Shown piece by piece: positions 47,371-58,566 of a DNA stretch of 64,000 nt (positions are counted from its first letter, which is position 1; each line of letters starts with the position of its first letter). The notes beneath the pieces were generated by a model. It saw nothing but the letters and a program-made list of their open reading frames with translations. It was not told where the DNA came from and ran no database searches. Source of the DNA: Carpediemonas membranifera (lineage: Eukaryota; Fornicata); NCBI GenBank assembly GCA_019828565.1, contig JAHDYR010000017.1, positions 1 through 64,000 on the forward strand, in the 5' to 3' direction. Made by a program: the position numbers and the translations under genes.

Positions 47371-48045
47371 GTCAGGCTCCTCCTCGTCTGCCTACTTACC
47401 CTTCTTCTTCTCTGTCTCCACCTCCTTGTCCTCCTTCTTCTCCGTCTCAGCCTTCTCCTAAACGTACACAGTCGAACGCACTACAAAGGCATATCCAAAT
47501 CTTTATTCAATCTCAACGACCTCGCACTTCTTCTGGTACAGCGTGGCGTGAGCCGGATCGCCTTCGATGACAATAGCGAAATTATCGGTCAACCCCCACA
47601 AGTCTGCATCGGGTGCAAGCATGGTGGTGCCATCAAACAGGTATAAGATGGCGGAGATGCCTTGCATGCCGTTGTATCCGTCGTATGACTGGACAACAAG
47701 GATGTTCCGCTTCTGCTTCCTCGCCCAGACTCGGATGGCGTTCGAGTTATAGTAGCCGGAGTCCGGATCTGTCAGGCTACGCTCCGTGACATTCTTCTTA
47801 GACCAGTACTTGGCCTTCACTGACTGGCAGAGGCCACGCTGCCACTTTTCGAAGTCGCCATCAACTCTGCCACCCAACTCAATGGCTTGGAGACAATATG
47901 CAACGCAGTTGCCGTCACTCTTGACATGAATCGCGGTACAGCCAGCCGTGAGAGCCTCCGCGTTGATGCACGTCTGCACCGCGGCCTCAGAGGTGATGCG
48001 AGTCTGAGTCTCCGGCTCAGTCTGGATGCAGGCGTCGCATGTGTT
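47371..48045. repeat. Duplicated block 1a (OTU catalytic half), right copy
   Basis: Near identical to 29227-29905. Confidence 0.8.
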
Positions 48046-48768
48046 CACCGCCTCCTCTTCTGCCTCACCCCTCTTCTCCTTCGCCTCCTCCTGCTCCTCA
48101 TCTGACTCCTCCTCCTCTGACTCCTCCTCCGAGTCCTCAGGCCTGGCCTTCTCGGGCGTGATGATGAGGGCCTTGCGCTTCACAGACATGGAGGCCTCGG
48201 GCTCGTTCGTAGCGCGTCGGGGGCAGGAAGTCCTGGAGAGCGTGCCAGACTGTGGCGGGATGGGGCTGCATGGGAGTGATGCATCCATGGACTTGTCAGC
48301 GTCATAGGCTGCCTCTCGCTCAGCCTGCTGCTGCAGAAGGCGTCGATGCAGCGTGATGACTTCCTCACTCTTTGCCGTCAAGCTCTTCCTCAACTGCTTG
48401 ACTCTCTTCTTGTATCCTCGAACAATTTTGTGATAGTAATCGATGATAGCGCCAGTACCTGGGGGGAGCAGGGGCGTACCTTCTCCCGCGGGGGTCTCCA
48501 ACCATTCCAGGGCGATGATGTACTCTTCGAAGTACGAGCGGCAGGAGTGCTTCATGTAAGCAAGGTCTGCCTCCTTGCTGCGCACCCTGGCAACCATTGC
48601 TGTGACATGGTCGCGCACAAGCGCGTTGGTGGATGTCGCGTTGCGCCACGCCCGAACCTTGACACTCAGTGCCTCTTTTTCGATACGCGCGCCCTCATTC
48701 TCCTTGGCATACTCAGCCCTCTTGGAGTTCTTGAAGGCTGTGACAGCGGCCGACTCAAACGCCTTCAT
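47503..48768 (-). CDS. OTU-like cysteine protease, intact copy
   Basis: First ATG in frame is at 48766-48768 (MKAFESAAVTAFKNSK), giving 421 residues; the open frame extends upstream without ATG. The N-terminal 200 residues are helical with a basic, coiled-coil-like segment (GYKKRVKQLRKSLTAKSEEV). Then come an acidic stretch of Glu and Ser (about 210-245), CDACIQTEPETQTRITSEAA, and the OTU-like domain: KSDGNCVAYCLQAIEL (Asp285, Cys288), KAKYWSKKNVTERSL, ILVVQSYDGYNGMQG and EGDPAHATLYQKK (His407). The Asp, Cys and His order fits OTU peptidases, which trim ubiquitin or ubiquitin-like proteins; the C-terminal pattern is less typical. A small gene precedes it on the same strand. Confidence 0.65.
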   Translation of the reverse strand: MKAFESAAVTAFKNSKRAEYAKENEGARIEKEALSVKVRAWRNATSTNALVRDHVTAMVARVRSKEADLAYMKHSCRSYFEEYIIALEWLETPAGEGTPLLPPGTGAIIDYYHKIVRGYKKRVKQLRKSLTAKSEEVITLHRRLLQQQAEREAAYDADKSMDASLPCSPIPPQSGTLSRTSCPRRATNEPEASMSVKRKALIITPEKARPEDSEEESEEEESDEEQEEAKEKRGEAEEEAVNTCDACIQTEPETQTRITSEAAVQTCINAEALTAGCTAIHVKSDGNCVAYCLQAIELGGRVDGDFEKWQRGLCQSVKAKYWSKKNVTERSLTDPDSGYYNSNAIRVWARKQKRNILVVQSYDGYNGMQGISAILYLFDGTTMLAPDADLWGLTDNFAIVIEGDPAHATLYQKKCEVVEIE

Positions 48769-48926
48769 CTCCTTCTCCGTGAAGGTTGCCTCGATGTTCT
48801 CGTTCGAGGTCTTATCCTGCACCTGCTGAGACAGCAATGCCTCGAGTTCTGCCTTCTTCTCGCCCTGAATCTCGAAATATGAGCACAGGTGGTTGAAGTT
48901 GATCCCTATATAAACATTTGCACCAA

Positions 48927-49100
48927 TTACGTACCGTTCTTGACGACTATATCGAAGATATCGTTCTCGTCGAGCAATTTGTCCCGAAGAACGGCACTCT
49001 TCGCCTTGTTTGTCTTCTTCTCCTTGAATTCGGTGATAACGGCCTCAATCACATCATCTGAGGTGCTCTCGATCCACTCGTGAAGGAATTCGAACGTCAT
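48927..49100 (-). CDS. Small 57-residue protein upstream of OTU gene
   Basis: ATG at 49098-49100 starts MTFEFLHEWIESTSDDVIEA; 57 codons. Homologue of 30950-31114 in the same position relative to OTU. Divergent DNA but conserved protein pattern supports coding. Confidence 0.55.
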   Translation of the reverse strand: MTFEFLHEWIESTSDDVIEAVITEFKEKKTNKAKSAVLRDKLLDENDIFDIVVKNGT

Positions 49101-49310
49101 TCTTCTCTTCGTTATATCCCAATAATGGACATATAACAGAGATGATAAAATTGCCAGTAACCGTAGGCAACGGGGTGTCGGAAACGTTATACCATACAAA
49201 CGGGGGATATAATCGCTCCGAAAACATCCATTATGTGGACTGAATGGCGATATAACGTATGGGGAGTGATCCGGCGAGCTTTCGGGCGGTGCAGGCTAAG
49301 ACACACCAAG
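49101..49310. other. Intergenic, nothing seen
   Basis: AT-rich spacer unlike the matching interval of the left block. Confidence 0.4.
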
Positions 49311-50216
49311 TCTGTGGTGCTATAACGTACCTCGGGACGCACTGTGGAGGCCCCTAGAGTACTCGGTCATGGCATGTCAGACCAAGGGTCCCTCAAATCT
49401 GGCCCCATTCAGGATGCTCCCCCTAAATGTTCCGTTGCAAGCGTCTGACGGAGGTTCTCTGGATACCGACCAAGATGGAGGTCACGTGGATCAACGGACG
49501 ATAATTGCGGTATTCTGGCCATGCCTGGTACTTTCAAATCATCTGTACTGATCTGTGGTTTATTTATAGTTCATATCGTATGGACCTGGTGGACTTATGG
49601 TACTTGATGTTGTTTAGGGATTATTGTTGCTTTAATGATGCTCTGCGCCAGCTTACTGATGATTCTTAATGTTGTGCACATGCCTACTACGTTAAAGCCG
49701 CCAGTATTCTTTCTATTCTTAAGTTCGCCATTTCAATCTCGTTGCGAGCATAAAGTGCGCGAATGCGCGGGTCAGTTCCCCCGTTTTCAGCGAAGCTGAT
49801 GCGACAACACAGAGGCAAGCGAATCCTTACACCCCAGGCGTCGCCAGGAAGCCGTTGTCTGCCAGGATCTATAAGCAGTGATGAGATATACGGATTTCAG
49901 ACTTTCTGCCTGCACGACCTCAAATGTTGACTCCCCTCGGCACCGAAAAGGCACCTATATCCATGAATACCCTCTACAGTGATGTATCCACCCGATAAAT
50001 GGATTTCAAATTTGTCGGGTCTCATGATAAATGGATTTCAGACTTTCGTACTGTTGGCCATCTGAGAATTTATGAACGACCTCTAGAATATTTTGAAATG
50101 CAAGAACGTGCCTATGGCACTCTTTTGTACCCCTGAACACGGGGGGTGACCACTGTTTTGGGCATTTGGAGATTTCGAATTTTTGTGCATGACGAAAGTC
50201 TGAAATCCGTATATCG

Positions 50217-51446
50217 ATGGAAGGAAGCCCGCAGGAGATGGAAACAACCATGGAAGCTGTGAAGAATGCTTGGTTGTGCACCATCAGCAAGAAATCTTCC
50301 CGGAAAGCGGCTGCAAACAACCTTTCGCGGTTCGTTCAATTCTTACAACGTGAGCGAGGGAGTACCGAGGACGAAGCGCTCTCCGTGATCCGGTCCGAGG
50401 ATGTTAGATCGCTTGTGCCCGGTTTTGCTGCATCATTGAACAAGGCAACCGCTGCTGTCACTCTCAGTGCCGTCAACTCATTCCGAAACTCCGGCAGAGA
50501 CAATGTCAAGCCGCTTGGGCAGTTTGAGCCTGTCGCATCGGAAGCTATTGTCCGACTAGTCTTCCCCTACAATGCGCTGGCTCATATCATCAGCCACACG
50601 GGCATGACAGCTATTTCCGCCCGCGATATTGACATCAGTGAGCGAGCTCTTCAGCTTCCCGAAGAGCTCGCTGCCTGGATAGTATTCTCCAAGGCCTCAT
50701 CCGCACTGTCTCATGTAGCGCCGAGCACCTTCTCGGAGGCTCTCAAGCAGGTCGGGCTCAGTGTCAACCAGCTTCGCTATGCGCCCCCGGTGCATGTCGA
50801 TGTCAACCAGCTTAAGACGCGGGAGATTGAGAGAGAGAGACGGACTGGCAGGCCCAGAGACTTGACCAAGGTTCGGAAGGTCATTATGGACAAGCGCATC
50901 AGCCTCACCGATGATCAGTTCCGCCACCAGCTGGCAAACAGCCACCTGACGACCCTGCAGCGCCCGACGATCTTTGATCTCAACCCGGAGATCACAAGCT
51001 CTGCCGACCTGGTGCCGCCGATGCTCGATGACTGGCTTTACAACAGGCTCAAGGCCAGAATGATCGAGCTTCACGATACTAAGAAGAAAGAGAGGCAGAG
51101 CGAGGCTGACAAGGAGGCGGAGTTCGGCTCGCTGACTCGCGAGACAGAGATGCCAGAGGGCGAGAGAGAGGGCGATACTGACGAGGAGGCGGTGTCCGAC
51201 GAGCCAGCTTACCAGGCAGAGTGGATGCGCTACGAGGTGCCAGCTCGCGAGGAGAGCGAGGAGGGCGCCTTTGGTGAGGAGGTGGACTTATGCAAGAGTG
51301 CCGATGAGGAACCAAAGATCGACCACGACGAGCATGGCGGGGAGGTGGCGGGCAGAGATGGTGATGGGGAGATTCAAGAGAACGTGACTGATGAGGAGCG
51401 CTCAGAGAGCGATACTGCCGACAGTATCGTCTTTTCCTTCATCTGA
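50217..51446 (+). CDS. 409-residue protein with weak tyrosine-recombinase resemblance, copy 2
   Basis: Same start (MEGSPQEMETTMEAVK) and length as 32350-33579, differing by few residues (YNALAHIISHTG for YNALALIISHTG; EWMRYE for EWMHYE). Small indels just upstream break the longer frame seen in the left copy and fix the ATG at 50217. The iterated GGATTTCAGACTTTCGT motifs upstream are conserved. Confidence 0.5.
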   Translation: MEGSPQEMETTMEAVKNAWLCTISKKSSRKAAANNLSRFVQFLQRERGSTEDEALSVIRSEDVRSLVPGFAASLNKATAAVTLSAVNSFRNSGRDNVKPLGQFEPVASEAIVRLVFPYNALAHIISHTGMTAISARDIDISERALQLPEELAAWIVFSKASSALSHVAPSTFSEALKQVGLSVNQLRYAPPVHVDVNQLKTREIERERRTGRPRDLTKVRKVIMDKRISLTDDQFRHQLANSHLTTLQRPTIFDLNPEITSSADLVPPMLDDWLYNRLKARMIELHDTKKKERQSEADKEAEFGSLTRETEMPEGEREGDTDEEAVSDEPAYQAEWMRYEVPAREESEEGAFGEEVDLCKSADEEPKIDHDEHGGEVAGRDGDGEIQENVTDEERSESDTADSIVFSFI

Positions 51447-51573
51447 CATTGTAAAGAGGAAGAGTTTATGATTGGAGCATAGCTGATGTCCATAAACACC
51501 ATTCATAAGCCAGTCCTGGCTTGTTTTCCACTGCTACTTCTCTCGTTGCGACGCACAGCTAGCTGTCGCGAAA

Positions 51574-51584
51574 TGCACTTTAAG
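51574..51584 (+). promoter_or_regulatory. TGCACTTTAAG motif before kinase, copy 2
   Basis: Identical to 33719-33729; 26 bp upstream of the ATG. Confidence 0.35.
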
Positions 51585-51610
51585 ACCGAATTTCACACAG
51601 CTACCTGTGC

Positions 51611-52921
51611 ATGGTGTTTGAGCTAGATAGCGACAAGCTGGAGCGACTTACTTCCTTACCTGGTAATAGTAGACAATATCTGCACGACTTTGAACCTGAA
51701 AAGCTGCAGGTCGTGATCAAAGTTGATGAGCATTATGGTATGGAGGTTCCCACCCTGCTAGCGCTCAAGGACAGTCGGCATGTCCTCCCTGTCGTCGATA
51801 CAGGTTTTGTCGACCGTGATCCAGCCTTCATGGCTCCTTTGGTCAACTGTACCCCCTTCGCTGGCATCTGCAAGGCTCACTCCAGCGTGCAGTTCCGCTA
51901 TGTTTCGCATCTGCTGCAGGCAGTATGCTACATGCATGACCACGGGGTTGTCCATTGCGATATTAAGTCAGACAACTTCCTCTTCAGCAAGAGTCAGAAG
52001 GGATACCTCATTGATTTTGGGTCTGCAATGAGGAAGCCGGCTAATGGCGACGACAGGTGGGCCATACAACTGAGATTCGCATCCGAGTATCGCGGCACCC
52101 ATGGATATTTGCCCCCAGAGCTTTTCTACGAGTACCTTGTCTCGCGCTCAGTGATTCCTGCTGCACGCGACACCTCCAAGCTCGCGCGCATGACGGCAGG
52201 GGCTCTTTCCGTCACTTCTTATGTCGTGACACCTGCATCGGACATTTACTCTTGCGGTATTGTCATTATGATGCTCGTTAACGGTCTCTCTCTCTCTAAG
52301 TCCCCCTTTGCCGCGAAGGTGACTGACATGGGTGCAAACATGGCGCAGATCGACAACAAGAAGAAGAAGAAGATGCTGAAGCTTGGTAGCTTGCTGAACT
52401 GGTGCCAATTCTATGGTGGGCAGTTGCAGTTGTCACCTCAGGCACAGACACATTTCAAAGATTGCCTCGAGTGTGTCAACGTGAACTCTGAGCTCCCGAT
52501 TCGCGGCACCACGCCACCTACTTGTCTCAGCCTGTACGACCTGGCAATGCAGATGCTCCACTTCGACCCTGCGAAGCGTCCCACTGCTGCCGAATGTCTT
52601 GAAAAGCTCAAGGTCATCATGCGCGTGCATGAATGCGTCGCCAAGCCGAGTCCGCTTCTGTTAGATGATACAGAAGAGGTCACCCTGTCTGCAGCTCAGC
52701 GAAAGAGACTGACCGACTGCTGTCAGCGAGGGTTTGAGGGTCAAGTCTTCTATCGGCGCTGCATAGTGTGTGGTAGAGACCTTCATGGACGCGAGAACGT
52801 CAGCTGTGACACATGCCACAAGGGATACAGGCAGGTGAGCACCAATAAGTGCGCAAAAGGTGTGCGCGGAAGACTGCACAGGCAGTTTATTGCAATGATT
52901 GAGCGGACGAAAAGAGATTGA
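51611..52921 (+). CDS. Protein kinase with C-terminal zinc ribbon, copy 2
   Basis: Same 436-residue protein as 33756-35066, with VVHCDIKSDN, LIDFGSA, GTHGYLPPEL and the C-x2-C-x11-C-x2-C ribbon. I see no amino-acid difference between the two copies on reading, so the duplication is recent or kept uniform by gene conversion. Confidence 0.75.
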   Translation: MVFELDSDKLERLTSLPGNSRQYLHDFEPEKLQVVIKVDEHYGMEVPTLLALKDSRHVLPVVDTGFVDRDPAFMAPLVNCTPFAGICKAHSSVQFRYVSHLLQAVCYMHDHGVVHCDIKSDNFLFSKSQKGYLIDFGSAMRKPANGDDRWAIQLRFASEYRGTHGYLPPELFYEYLVSRSVIPAARDTSKLARMTAGALSVTSYVVTPASDIYSCGIVIMMLVNGLSLSKSPFAAKVTDMGANMAQIDNKKKKKMLKLGSLLNWCQFYGGQLQLSPQAQTHFKDCLECVNVNSELPIRGTTPPTCLSLYDLAMQMLHFDPAKRPTAAECLEKLKVIMRVHECVAKPSPLLLDDTEEVTLSAAQRKRLTDCCQRGFEGQVFYRRCIVCGRDLHGRENVSCDTCHKGYRQVSTNKCAKGVRGRLHRQFIAMIERTKRD

Positions 52922-53080
52922 TACTTTCTGTGATGCAGGAATGAGATCAATGCTGCTGACAGGTCTCGAGATGGCAGAGGTGCTGGAGAAGAGAGAGCAG
53001 AAACAGAATCAGAAGTAAATGTCCTAAGGAGATGTAACAGAAGTAGCAAGCAATGTTTAATAACGTATGAACAGTCCTTT

Positions 53081-53501
53081 TGATGTTGTTTAGTGATTTT
53101 GTGCATTAACGACCGAGAACAGTGGAGTGCAACGCAGATGTTGGTTATTGATGGTAGATGGCGCGCTTTTGACGACAGCTGGTTGCTTTTGCAGTATAAA
53201 AGAACCGCATAGCTGCCACTAGTTCCTTCCAATAATGCTTTCCCGCCATTTTGAGGTTGGAATGAAATTCCAAGCACCGTGCACTTTATGTAATTGCCCA
53301 ATATCAACGCCACCCCCGCCCCCCAGCGCCTCCACGCCCCACGCCAACGCCACCTCCGCCCCCTGGCGCTCAGTTCAGGAGATGTCCGGTCGATAAGCCA
53401 TAAACTGCACGGATCCACAAACGTGGATTGGCCTGAACGACAGCGCTGAGGCCCAAACAGGTGGTGAGACATTAAAAAGACTCATTTGCAATCCATTTAC
53501 T
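53081..53501. repeat. Repeat A after second kinase
   Basis: As at 35224, with one extra A (TATAAAAG) and one extra C in a C run; palindrome at 53413-53428. Joined to a 304-type gene instead of the SET cassette. Confidence 0.9.
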
Positions 53502-53514
53502 CAGTCCTCACCCT

Positions 53515-54665
53515 CTAACCACTTGTCTCGATCTCTGAATCATCCTCTATTGTGTTGTCCGCATGCTTCTGCTTTTCGGGCGACTCATGGGTCACCGCCG
53601 CGGTTTGTCCGAGACCAAATGCCATTCTTGCAAACGCCATAAGGTCTGGCGGGAATGTACTGCTTGTCGTCAGAGCATTGTAGATCTCAGGACGGATATC
53701 TTTCGCCGTTGAGTAAACCATGCACAGATGACTGTGAACAATGAGGGTGCTCAAGCCCCTGACTGTATCGTTATCCTTCGGGATCATTCGGTTCTTCAGC
53801 AAGGAAGTGAAGTCGGCGAAGTGGATGATGATGACACCAATGATGTTGTGGAACTTTGACATCATGCTTTCTGTCTCACCCATCAGTTTCAGACGCTCCA
53901 CAACGTTGTTGTAGAAGGGGGTCTTCGTTATGTTAAGGCGTGTGGAAAGTGCACCTTGCTTGTTCGCCTGGACAAAGATCCTCTGCTGCTGAAGAGCCAC
54001 TGAGAGCAGGGCGTCGCTGGGGGCCACGTTTTCGTTATACTTAATCTTCTGGCTTGACAAACAGTCGTATAGACAAAGCTGGTAAGCAATCCAGGCCCGA
54101 ATAACTCGGACGTTGTTCTCCTGGAATGAGTGTTCCAGCTCGTGAAGGGTCGACTCACTGGCGTTGAAACCATCCATCCCAGAGATATCGATGGTAATGG
54201 CAGAGTTTTTCGGCACGCTGCGAATCCACGTTTCAAGGCTTGTCTCTTCCTGGCGGCTGAGGTTCTTGAGTGGTACGATGACCTGCTGTTGTGTCGGGGC
54301 AGGCGTACCAGCGCGTCGCGGCGCCAGCTGTCTCAGCTTCTTTGTCTGCACCTTCTTCTTCGCAGACTTGGTGGTCTTGGGCTGAAGCTTGGATGCAGGC
54401 TTGGCGGTTTCTCCTACCGCGACAGGCACATCTTCAATGGGCTCTTGGGGAATCTCCGCCAGGAGATCTAGCTCTTCATGATAGACGGGCTGTCGGCGAA
54501 GAGATCGCGCAAGAAACGGTCGAATGCTCTGTCAAACTCACCAGAAATGACCGCGGCGATCTTTCGGGCCTGTCTGTTGTTTCTTTCTGATGGGACAGGG
54601 CCACAAGTAAGCTCAATAGCAGCAATAAGCTGCTGCAAATGCAGTTCTGACTCCAGAGTGTCCAT
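53515..54665 (-). pseudogene. 304/421-family protein, one frameshift
   Basis: ATG at 54663-54665 gives MDTLESELHLQQLIAAIELT and a conserved RQARKIAAVISGEFDRAFDR. At about 54482 the frame must shift by one base at a CCC run to continue VYHEELDLLAEIPQEP, then VAVGETAKPASKLQPKTTKS and a basic linker. The C-terminal half (WIAYQLCLYDCLSSQKIK, HNIIGVIIIHFADFTSLL, RMIPKDNDTVRGL) matches the 421-residue protein. Its stop TAG replaces the AAG found in the related scrap at 5545-5625, where the protein runs on to KRVRTE. A one-base assembly error would explain the frameshift. Function unknown. Confidence 0.6.
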
Positions 54666-55332
54666 TGCTGCATAAGCTGCACATGAATCCAGCCTGGTCG
54701 ATTCCTTCACGCGGCAGACAAGAAGAGAGACGTGCCAGGCATGGCACTCTCTCTGGCAATGGCAAGTCTTCAACGGGAAGCCGCGAACGCCTCGTTGATC
54801 TGTCTTGGCATTTGTTGAGGACAACACAGCTGTAAACGACAATAAGATGAAACAGAAGTAGCAAGCAATGTTTAATAACGTATGAACAGTCCTTTTGATG
54901 TTGTTTAGTGATTTTGTGCATTAACGACCGAGAACAGTGGAGTGCAACGCAGATGTTGGTTATTGATGGTAGATGGCGCGCTTTTTGACGACAGCTGGTT
55001 GCTTTTGCAGTATAAAGAACCGCATAGCTGCCACTAGTTCCTTCCAATAATGCTTTCCCGCCATTTTGAGGTTGGAATGAAATTCCAAGCACCGTGCACT
55101 TTATGTAATTGCCCAATATCAACGCCACCCCCGCCCCCAGCGCCTCCACGCCCCACGCCAACGCCACCTCCGCCCCCTGGCGCTCAGTTCAGGAGATGTC
55201 CGGTCGATAAGCCATAAACTGCACGGATCCACAAACGTGGATTGGCCTGAACGACAGCGCTGAGGCCCAAACAGGTGGTGAGACATTAAAAAGACTCATT
55301 TGCAATCCATTTAACCACATCACTCTCTCTGA

Positions 55333-55919
55333 TCATTCATATTTGAAGGTTAGGGCATTAACAACCATGTGATCCTTCGCGCTGGAGTTAAGACGATAAA
55401 TGATGTAGTAGGTAAACTCTTCTTCATCGATCTTCTCGTCAACAAGCGCCTTATACCAAACCATGAACTCATTGGGAACGGTGACCATCACGAAGACAAT
55501 CTTGCGTTCAATATCAGAGACACGGAAGGGGAAGTGCTGAGTCGCAAAGTCAGCTAGCGTCCTGCCGCTACAGGAAAAGGCGATCTTGCCCCAATGCAGG
55601 AACTCCAAGTGACGCTGCATGACGCTTGATGCTCGCTCAATGCTCCACGAGAGGAAGATGATATTGTTCTCGTGATGCTGTCCGTACCCGAGCACCGCAC
55701 AACTCCGTCTCCATAGCTCTCCTGCAGAGCAGCCGTTTTCTCGTTGTAAATCGTCGCCGCGTTCTCTGTAGTTAGCCAGAACATCACAAATCGTTCCACA
55801 CAGGAATCCTCGATCATGTTGATGCATTGACTTGCGGTCTCTATCTTACCACGCTTTATAGTGGTGTATAGAGCCGCAAGATGCTCAAATGCGATCCACT
55901 GTTGGCTGTCTGTCGTCAT
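55333..55919 (-). pseudogene. 200-residue partner gene, array unit 1 (16 bp deletion)
   Basis: Start MTTDSQQ at 55917-55919, but the 16 bp between GCTC repeats (GATACATGCTCGACAC in intact units) is missing near 55645, shifting the frame in mid-gene. Confidence 0.7.
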
Positions 55920-55985
55920 CGTTCAAATCCGATGTGCAGGTTATGGAACAGAGAGCGAGTTTCGCAATTGTGAGTGACAACAGGA

Positions 55986-56702
55986 ATGCACACTATCATG
56001 ATCCCGCATGTTGCTACAGATGGATCAGAGGAAGAGGAGAACATTACAATGTCTTTAGATGATTACGAGAAATTGATGTCTCTGAAAAAGCTCTCTAAGG
56101 AGGATAGAGAGCAGTTCCTCGGTGCAGGTGGCAAGAAGGCGGACTCTGAGCATGCAGGCGAAGAACTACTTGAGAACGGCATCGCTAAGACCGCAGATGG
56201 GATCCTTCTTGAGCCACAGAAGTCCCTCATGGGCACCGATGTTGGCCAAGGGGTCATCTCGTCGCACCGAATCGACTTCGGTTCTCTGGTCGGTGTCTAT
56301 GCTGGTGAGGTCATCCATGAGCGCCAGTCAAATGGTAACTACGACTACCTCATCGATGGAACCCAGTTTTGCGTCAGCGCCAACCCTGAAACAATCGGTG
56401 TCCATCGCATCAACGACAACCCGGTCGTGACCAATGTGCAGTGCCATATTGGTCACGTTCTTGTTCGTGTTGCTGCTGATGAGACGAAACTGCTCCCGCT
56501 TCTCTTCTTCGTGTGCGTTCGAACAATTCACCCCTACGAATATTTATCACTCGAGTACGACCATCACTACTGGGCCCAAGGAGAGTGGGAGCGACTTCCG
56601 CTGTTCGTTGTGTCGTTCAAGCGCCTTGCCCAGAACGCATCCCTCCATGGTATATCTTCTGCCCGAGAGACGGCGCGTCAGTACCTGCGCCTGGCTGAAT
56701 AG
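55986..56702 (+). CDS. SET-domain protein, array unit 1
   Basis: 238 residues, same protein as 36329-37045 (DFGSL form). Starts 67 bp from the divergent partner gene. Confidence 0.65.
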   Translation: MHTIMIPHVATDGSEEEENITMSLDDYEKLMSLKKLSKEDREQFLGAGGKKADSEHAGEELLENGIAKTADGILLEPQKSLMGTDVGQGVISSHRIDFGSLVGVYAGEVIHERQSNGNYDYLIDGTQFCVSANPETIGVHRINDNPVVTNVQCHIGHVLVRVAADETKLLPLLFFVCVRTIHPYEYLSLEYDHHYWAQGEWERLPLFVVSFKRLAQNASLHGISSARETARQYLRLAE

Positions 56703-57180
56703 GTAAACGGACGTCTATAGTATCTATCTTTTGTTCCTTTCTGATGTTGTTTAGTGATTTTTGTGCATTAACGACCGAGAACAGTGGAGTGCAACGCAGA
56801 TGTTGGTTATTGATGGTAGATGGCGCGCTTTTTGACGACAGCTGGTTGCTTTTGCAGTATAAAGAACCGCATAGCTGCCACTAGTTCCTTCCAATAATGC
56901 TTTCCCGCCATTTTGAGGTTGGAATGAAATTCCAAGCACCGTGCACTTTATGTAATTGCCCAATATCAACGCCACCCCCGCCCCCAGCGCCTCCACGCCC
57001 CACGCCAACGCCACCTCCGCCCCCCTGGCGCTCAGTTCAGGAGATGTCCGGTCGATAAGCCATAAACTGCACGGATCCACAAACGTGGATTGGCCTGAAC
57101 GACAGCGCTGAGGCCCAAACAGGTGATGAGACATTAAAAAGACTCATTTGCAATCCATTTAACCACATCACTCTCTCTGA

Positions 57181-57783
57181 TCATTCATATTTGAAGGTTA
57201 GGGCATTAACAACCATGTGATCCTTCGCGCTGGAGTTAAGACGATAAATGATGTAGTAGGTAAACTCTTCTTCATCGATCTTCTCGTCAACAAGCGCCTT
57301 ATACCAAACCATGAACTCATTGGGAACGGTGACCATCACGAAGACAATCTTGCGTTCAATATCAGAGACACGGAAGGGGAAGTGCTGAGTCGCAAAGTCA
57401 GCTAGCGTCCTGCCGCTACAGGAAAGGGCGATCTTGCCCCAATGCAGGAACTCCAAGTGACGCTGCATGACGCTTGATGCTCGCTCAATGCTCGATACAT
57501 GCTCGACACCACGAGAGGAAGATGATATTGTTCTCGTGATGCTGTCCGTACCCGAGCACCGCACAACTCCGTCTCCATAGCTCTCCTGCAGAGCAGCCGT
57601 TTTCTCGTTGTAAATCGTCGCCGCGTTCTCTGTAGTTAGCCAGAACATCACAAATCGTTCCACACAGGAATCCTCGATCATGTTGATGCATTGACTTGCG
57701 GTCTCTATCTTACCACGCTTTATAGTGGTGTATAGAGCCGCAAGATGCTCAAATGCGATCCACTGTTGGCTGTCTGTCGTCAT
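57181..57783 (-). CDS. 200-residue partner protein, array unit 2
   Basis: Intact, matches 35660-36262. Confidence 0.6.
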   Translation of the reverse strand: MTTDSQQWIAFEHLAALYTTIKRGKIETASQCINMIEDSCVERFVMFWLTTENAATIYNEKTAALQESYGDGVVRCSGTDSITRTISSSSRGVEHVSSIERASSVMQRHLEFLHWGKIALSCSGRTLADFATQHFPFRVSDIERKIVFVMVTVPNEFMVWYKALVDEKIDEEEFTYYIIYRLNSSAKDHMVVNALTFKYE

Positions 57784-57849
57784 CGTTCAAATCCGATGTG
57801 CAGGTTATGGAACAGAGAGCGAGTTTCGCAATTGTGAGTGACAACAGGA

Positions 57850-58566
57850 ATGCACACTATCATGATCCCGCATGTTGCTACAGCTGGATCAGAGGAAGAG
57901 GAGAACATTACAATGTCTTTAGATGATTACGAGAAATTGATGTCTCTGAAAAAGCTCTCTAAGGAGGATAGAGAGCAGTTCCTCGGTGCAGGTGGCAAGA
58001 AGGCGGACTCTGAGCATGCAGGCGAAGAACTACTTGAGAACGGCATCGCTAAGACCGCAGATGGGATCCTTCTTGAGCCACAGAAGTCCCTCATGGGCAC
58101 CGATGTTGGCCAAGGGGTCATCTCGTCGCACCGAATCGACTTCGGTTCTCTGGTCGGTGTCTATGCTGGTGAGGTCATCCATGAGCGCCAGTCAAATGGT
58201 AACTACGACTACCTCATCGATGGAACCCAGTTTTGCGTCAGCGCCAACCCTGAAACAATCGGTGTCCATCGCATCAACGACAACCCGGTCGTGACCAATG
58301 TGCAGTGCCATATTGGTCACGTTCTTGTTCGTGTTGCTGCTGATGAGACGAAACTGCTCCCGCTTCTCTTCTTCGTGTGCGTTCGAACAATTCACCCCTA
58401 CGAATATTTATCACTCGAGTACGACCATCACTACTGGGCCCAAGGAGAGTGGGAGCGACTTCCGCTGTTCGTTGTGTCGTTCAAGCGCCTTGCCCAGAAC
58501 GCATCCCTCCATGGTATATCTTCTGCCCGAGAGACGGCGCGTCAGTACCTGCGCCTGGCTGAATAG
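57850..58566 (+). CDS. SET-domain protein, array unit 2
   Basis: Intact; Ala for Asp at VATAGSEEE, otherwise as unit 1. Confidence 0.65.
   Translation: MHTIMIPHVATAGSEEEENITMSLDDYEKLMSLKKLSKEDREQFLGAGGKKADSEHAGEELLENGIAKTADGILLEPQKSLMGTDVGQGVISSHRIDFGSLVGVYAGEVIHERQSNGNYDYLIDGTQFCVSANPETIGVHRINDNPVVTNVQCHIGHVLVRVAADETKLLPLLFFVCVRTIHPYEYLSLEYDHHYWAQGEWERLPLFVVSFKRLAQNASLHGISSARETARQYLRLAE

Larger units (their letters stand above)
49311..53501. repeat. Duplicated block 1b, right copy
   Basis: Near identical to 31443-35640. The first 900 bp, ahead of the iterons, carry no reliable gene. Confidence 0.9.
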
